Below, piece by piece: positions 6,017 through 6,266 of a DNA stretch of 6,266 nucleotides; the first letter of the stretch is position 1; every line of letters starts with the position of its first letter. The notes below the pieces were generated by a model, which worked only from the letters and a program-made list of their open reading frames with translations, was not told where the DNA came from and ran no database searches. Made by a program: the position numbers and the translations under genes. Origin of the DNA: Eudoraea sp. (GTDB taxonomy: Bacteria > Bacteroidota > Bacteroidia > Flavobacteriales > Flavobacteriaceae). The stretch lies in assembly GCA_013042925.1 (NCBI GenBank), contig JABDPH010000258.1, positions 1 to 6,266 of the forward strand, written 5' to 3'.

Positions 6017-6266
6017 TTAATTGGCCTGGGCCTTCGCATCTTCAATCATTTGTTTATTGGCAGACACCCCTATTTCTACCCTTCTGTTCTTAGCCTGTCC
6101 TTCTTTAGTAGCATTATCAAATCTGGGTGAAGCCTCACCAAAACCTTCAACGGTCATTCTGCTTTTGGCCACGCCTGCATTGGCTATATATTTAGCAACA
6201 GCATCTGCCCGCCTTTTTGATAACTTTAAATTATACTCATCGTTACCTACACTATCAGTATATCCC
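6017..6266 (-). CDS. OmpA-family protein, C-terminal end (partial)
   Basis: The last 82 residues of a protein whose 5' part lies beyond the right edge; the stop is TAA at 6019-6017. They read as the end of the OmpA peptidoglycan-binding domain: GYTDSVGNDEYN, then LSKRRADAVAKYI, then VEGFGEASPRF, NATKEGQAKNRRVEIGV and a polar tail. The Asp in GYTD and the Arg directly before Ala in LSKRRA are 15 residues apart, the same spacing as the two diaminopimelate-binding residues (Asp271/Arg286) known in Acinetobacter OmpA, so peptidoglycan binding is expected. Located in the outer membrane or as a lipoprotein facing the periplasm; which one depends on the missing N-terminus. It has its own terminator and is an envelope housekeeping neighbour, not evidently part of the biosynthetic pathway. 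Confidence 0.92.
   Translation of the reverse strand, partial: GYTDSVGNDEYNLKLSKRRADAVAKYIANAGVAKSRMTVEGFGEASPRFDNATKEGQAKNRRVEIGVSANKQMIEDAKAQAN

Overview
The window comes from a low-GC, AT-rich member of the Bacteroidota, most likely a marine-type Flavobacteriia. The evidence is the gene style: densely packed genes, translation starts with almost no Shine-Dalgarno signal, FabZ/FabL/KAS-type paralogs in an accessory cluster, and a neighbouring OmpA-family gene. No species can be named from the sequence alone.

Layout: every gene is on the minus strand, so transcription runs from high to low coordinates. At the right edge (6017-6266) is the C-terminal end of an OmpA-like outer-membrane/peptidoglycan-binding protein. 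It is closed by a clear hairpin plus T-run terminator (5964-5987). Directly behind it starts an eight-gene run with spacings between an 11-base overlap and a 19-base gap. In transcription order it holds: an FAD-dependent oxidoreductase (4815-5936), a SAM-dependent methyltransferase (4090-4815), a type III polyketide synthase (3042-4097), a FabL-like enoyl-ACP reductase (2231-3022), a FabZ-like 3-hydroxyacyl-ACP dehydratase (1772-2227), a KAS II-type ketosynthase (508-1782), an acyl carrier protein (244-498), and the first 80 residues of an unrecognised membrane protein that leaves the window at base 1.

Interpretation: the type III PKS, methyltransferase and flavoprotein match the composition of the Streptomyces griseus srsABC operon, in which the PKS makes alkylresorcinols that are then methylated and hydroxylated to quinone-type phenolic lipids. 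The second half of the operon is a nearly complete dissociated fatty-acid elongation set (ACP, KS, DH, ER). It would plausibly build a dedicated acyl starter for the type III PKS. No ketoreductase, malonyl transferase, phosphopantetheinyl transferase or starter-loading enzyme is seen, so those would come from housekeeping FAS or from genes beyond the left edge. The proposed product class, a methylated and oxidised alkyl-phenol, alkylpyrone or quinone lipid, is inference. The enzyme families and intact active sites are read directly from the sequence.

The most unusual details are the union of a private FAS II set with a type III PKS tailoring operon, an ACP whose modification-site motif is N-S-A instead of D-S-L, a ketosynthase with altered loops around otherwise intact catalytic residues, and a membrane protein gene coupled to the end of the operon.
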